Of a stretch of 64,000 bases of DNA, positions 63,502 to 64,000 are shown piece by piece. The position numbers were made by a program, and so were the translations under genes. The stretch comes from Aphrocallistes beatrix. Lineage: Eukaryota; Porifera; Hexactinellida; Sceptrulophora; Aphrocallistidae. Location of the stretch: positions 10,947,524-11,011,523 of the forward strand of contig OY725488.1 in NCBI GenBank assembly GCA_963281255.1, written 5' to 3'. The notes below the pieces were generated by a model. That model was not told the origin of the DNA and made no database searches. It saw only the letters and a program-made list of their open reading frames with translations. The stretch's first letter is position 1. Every line of letters begins with the position of its first letter.

Positions 63502-63510
63502 GTATATAAG
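63502..63510 (+). promoter_or_regulatory. TATA box of the gene at 63574
   Basis: GTATATAAG, 72 nt before the ATG; the leader is 5 nt shorter than in the other B genes. Confidence 0.65.
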
Positions 63511-63573
63511 CTAGCATGAATCACTTTCCAACAGATACATATTAATCTACCAAAGCAAGTGACCATTTTCGAA

Positions 63574-64000
63574 ATGATTTTCAGTAACAACTTCCATATC
63601 AAATTTGATCAAGATGTAACTTACTTCTACGTGACATATCTATGCCTATTCACTGGATTATCAGTGTTATGGGATGTCTACTTCATAAAGAGGATGCTGT
63701 ACTTCATTAGATTATATCGTGAGTCAATCGAAAAAGCTAAAACTGACATACTCGGTAACTCCTCAGAGCTAGCAGTCCATTATAAGGTTGAGATAGTCAA
63801 ATACGCGTTTCTGCTAACGATTAATATCATTGAGGTGAGTGCAATGGTGATGTTTGGGTTAGGCAACTCTTTAGCACGACGAAATAACAGCATAACAAAC
63901 AATTGCATCGGTAAAGAGAATTATAACAAAGAAATTGATCTCATTGGAAATCCAGTTAGATTTTTATTTTTGTCTTTTGCTAAAATCGGGTTATTATTCT
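63574..64000 (+). CDS. Subfamily B 7TM receptor, 5' part (runs off right edge)
   Basis: 142 codons from ATG 63574 (MIFSNNFHIKFDQDVTYFY) through TM1, the first loop (ILGNSSELAVHYKVEIVKY), TM2, the outer loop NNSITNNCIGKENYNKE and into TM3 (AKIGLLF). It is open to the window edge. The N-terminus is closest to the broken gene at 9359, while TM2 and the outer loop are nearly identical to 55261, suggesting exchange between B genes. The rest of the gene is outside the window. Confidence 0.85.
   Translation, partial: MIFSNNFHIKFDQDVTYFYVTYLCLFTGLSVLWDVYFIKRMLYFIRLYRESIEKAKTDILGNSSELAVHYKVEIVKYAFLLTINIIEVSAMVMFGLGNSLARRNNSITNNCIGKENYNKEIDLIGNPVRFLFLSFAKIGLLF

Overview
The window looks like AT-rich nuclear DNA of an animal, probably an invertebrate; I cannot name the species. 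The evidence is the lack of operon-like packing, eukaryotic TATA-box promoters, a CR1/L2-like LINE relic, a tRNA-like SINE, and hAT-, Tc1/mariner-, piggyBac- and Helitron-type elements with target-site duplications. I see no housekeeping gene, rRNA, canonical tRNA or CRISPR array.

Nearly all coding capacity belongs to one expanded family of single-exon, ~360-376 aa multi-pass membrane proteins that resemble G-protein-coupled, chemoreceptor-like receptors. I do not recognise a named family. Shared landmarks: a short N-terminus; TM1 ending in LWxxYFxKxI; a long basic first loop with NxSELALHYKxEIVKY; a Cys-containing, usually N-glycosylatable loop after TM2 (often NCT); TM3 ending in CLMKYLDxxYHxI; TM4 ending in GSxPQLF; a very basic third loop (KTLRWRxxE..VRGxSxQIVRRSIK); a GPCxFHxLYGTPxYxPL segment; a last hydrophobic stretch; and a nearly invariant C-tail RFGxxxTRFTPSLTxPLLI. 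Four subfamilies are recognisable. A is on the minus strand (partial at 1, 2091, 5073, 11800, 16137, fragment 35547). B is on plus (9359 broken, 31582 broken, fragment 34084, 55261, fragment 57868, 59555, partial 63574). C is on plus (23399 and 40479 broken, 25045, fragment 38054, 41719, 44416, 47169, 49916). D is on plus (20236, 36946). A fifth type survives only as decayed minus-strand relics between the C genes.

Layout: 0-18 kb is mostly subfamily A with one broken B gene; 19-21 kb holds D copy 1; 23-27 kb C genes and relics; 28-34 kb transposon-rich DNA with two broken B genes; 34-38 kb a mosaic of duplicated pieces (B fragment, truncated A, D copy 2 joined to a truncated C); 39-51 kb a run of C genes; 51-54 kb nested transposons; 55-64 kb B genes.

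Each gene appears to have its own promoter: a TATA-like box lies a nearly fixed distance before the ATG within a subfamily (56 nt in most C genes, 77 nt in B, 60 nt in D). The cluster evolves by birth and death: tandem and segmental duplication, gene fusion, frameshifts, truncation and apparent gene conversion, with paralogous spacers acting as natural 'empty sites' that date transposon insertions.
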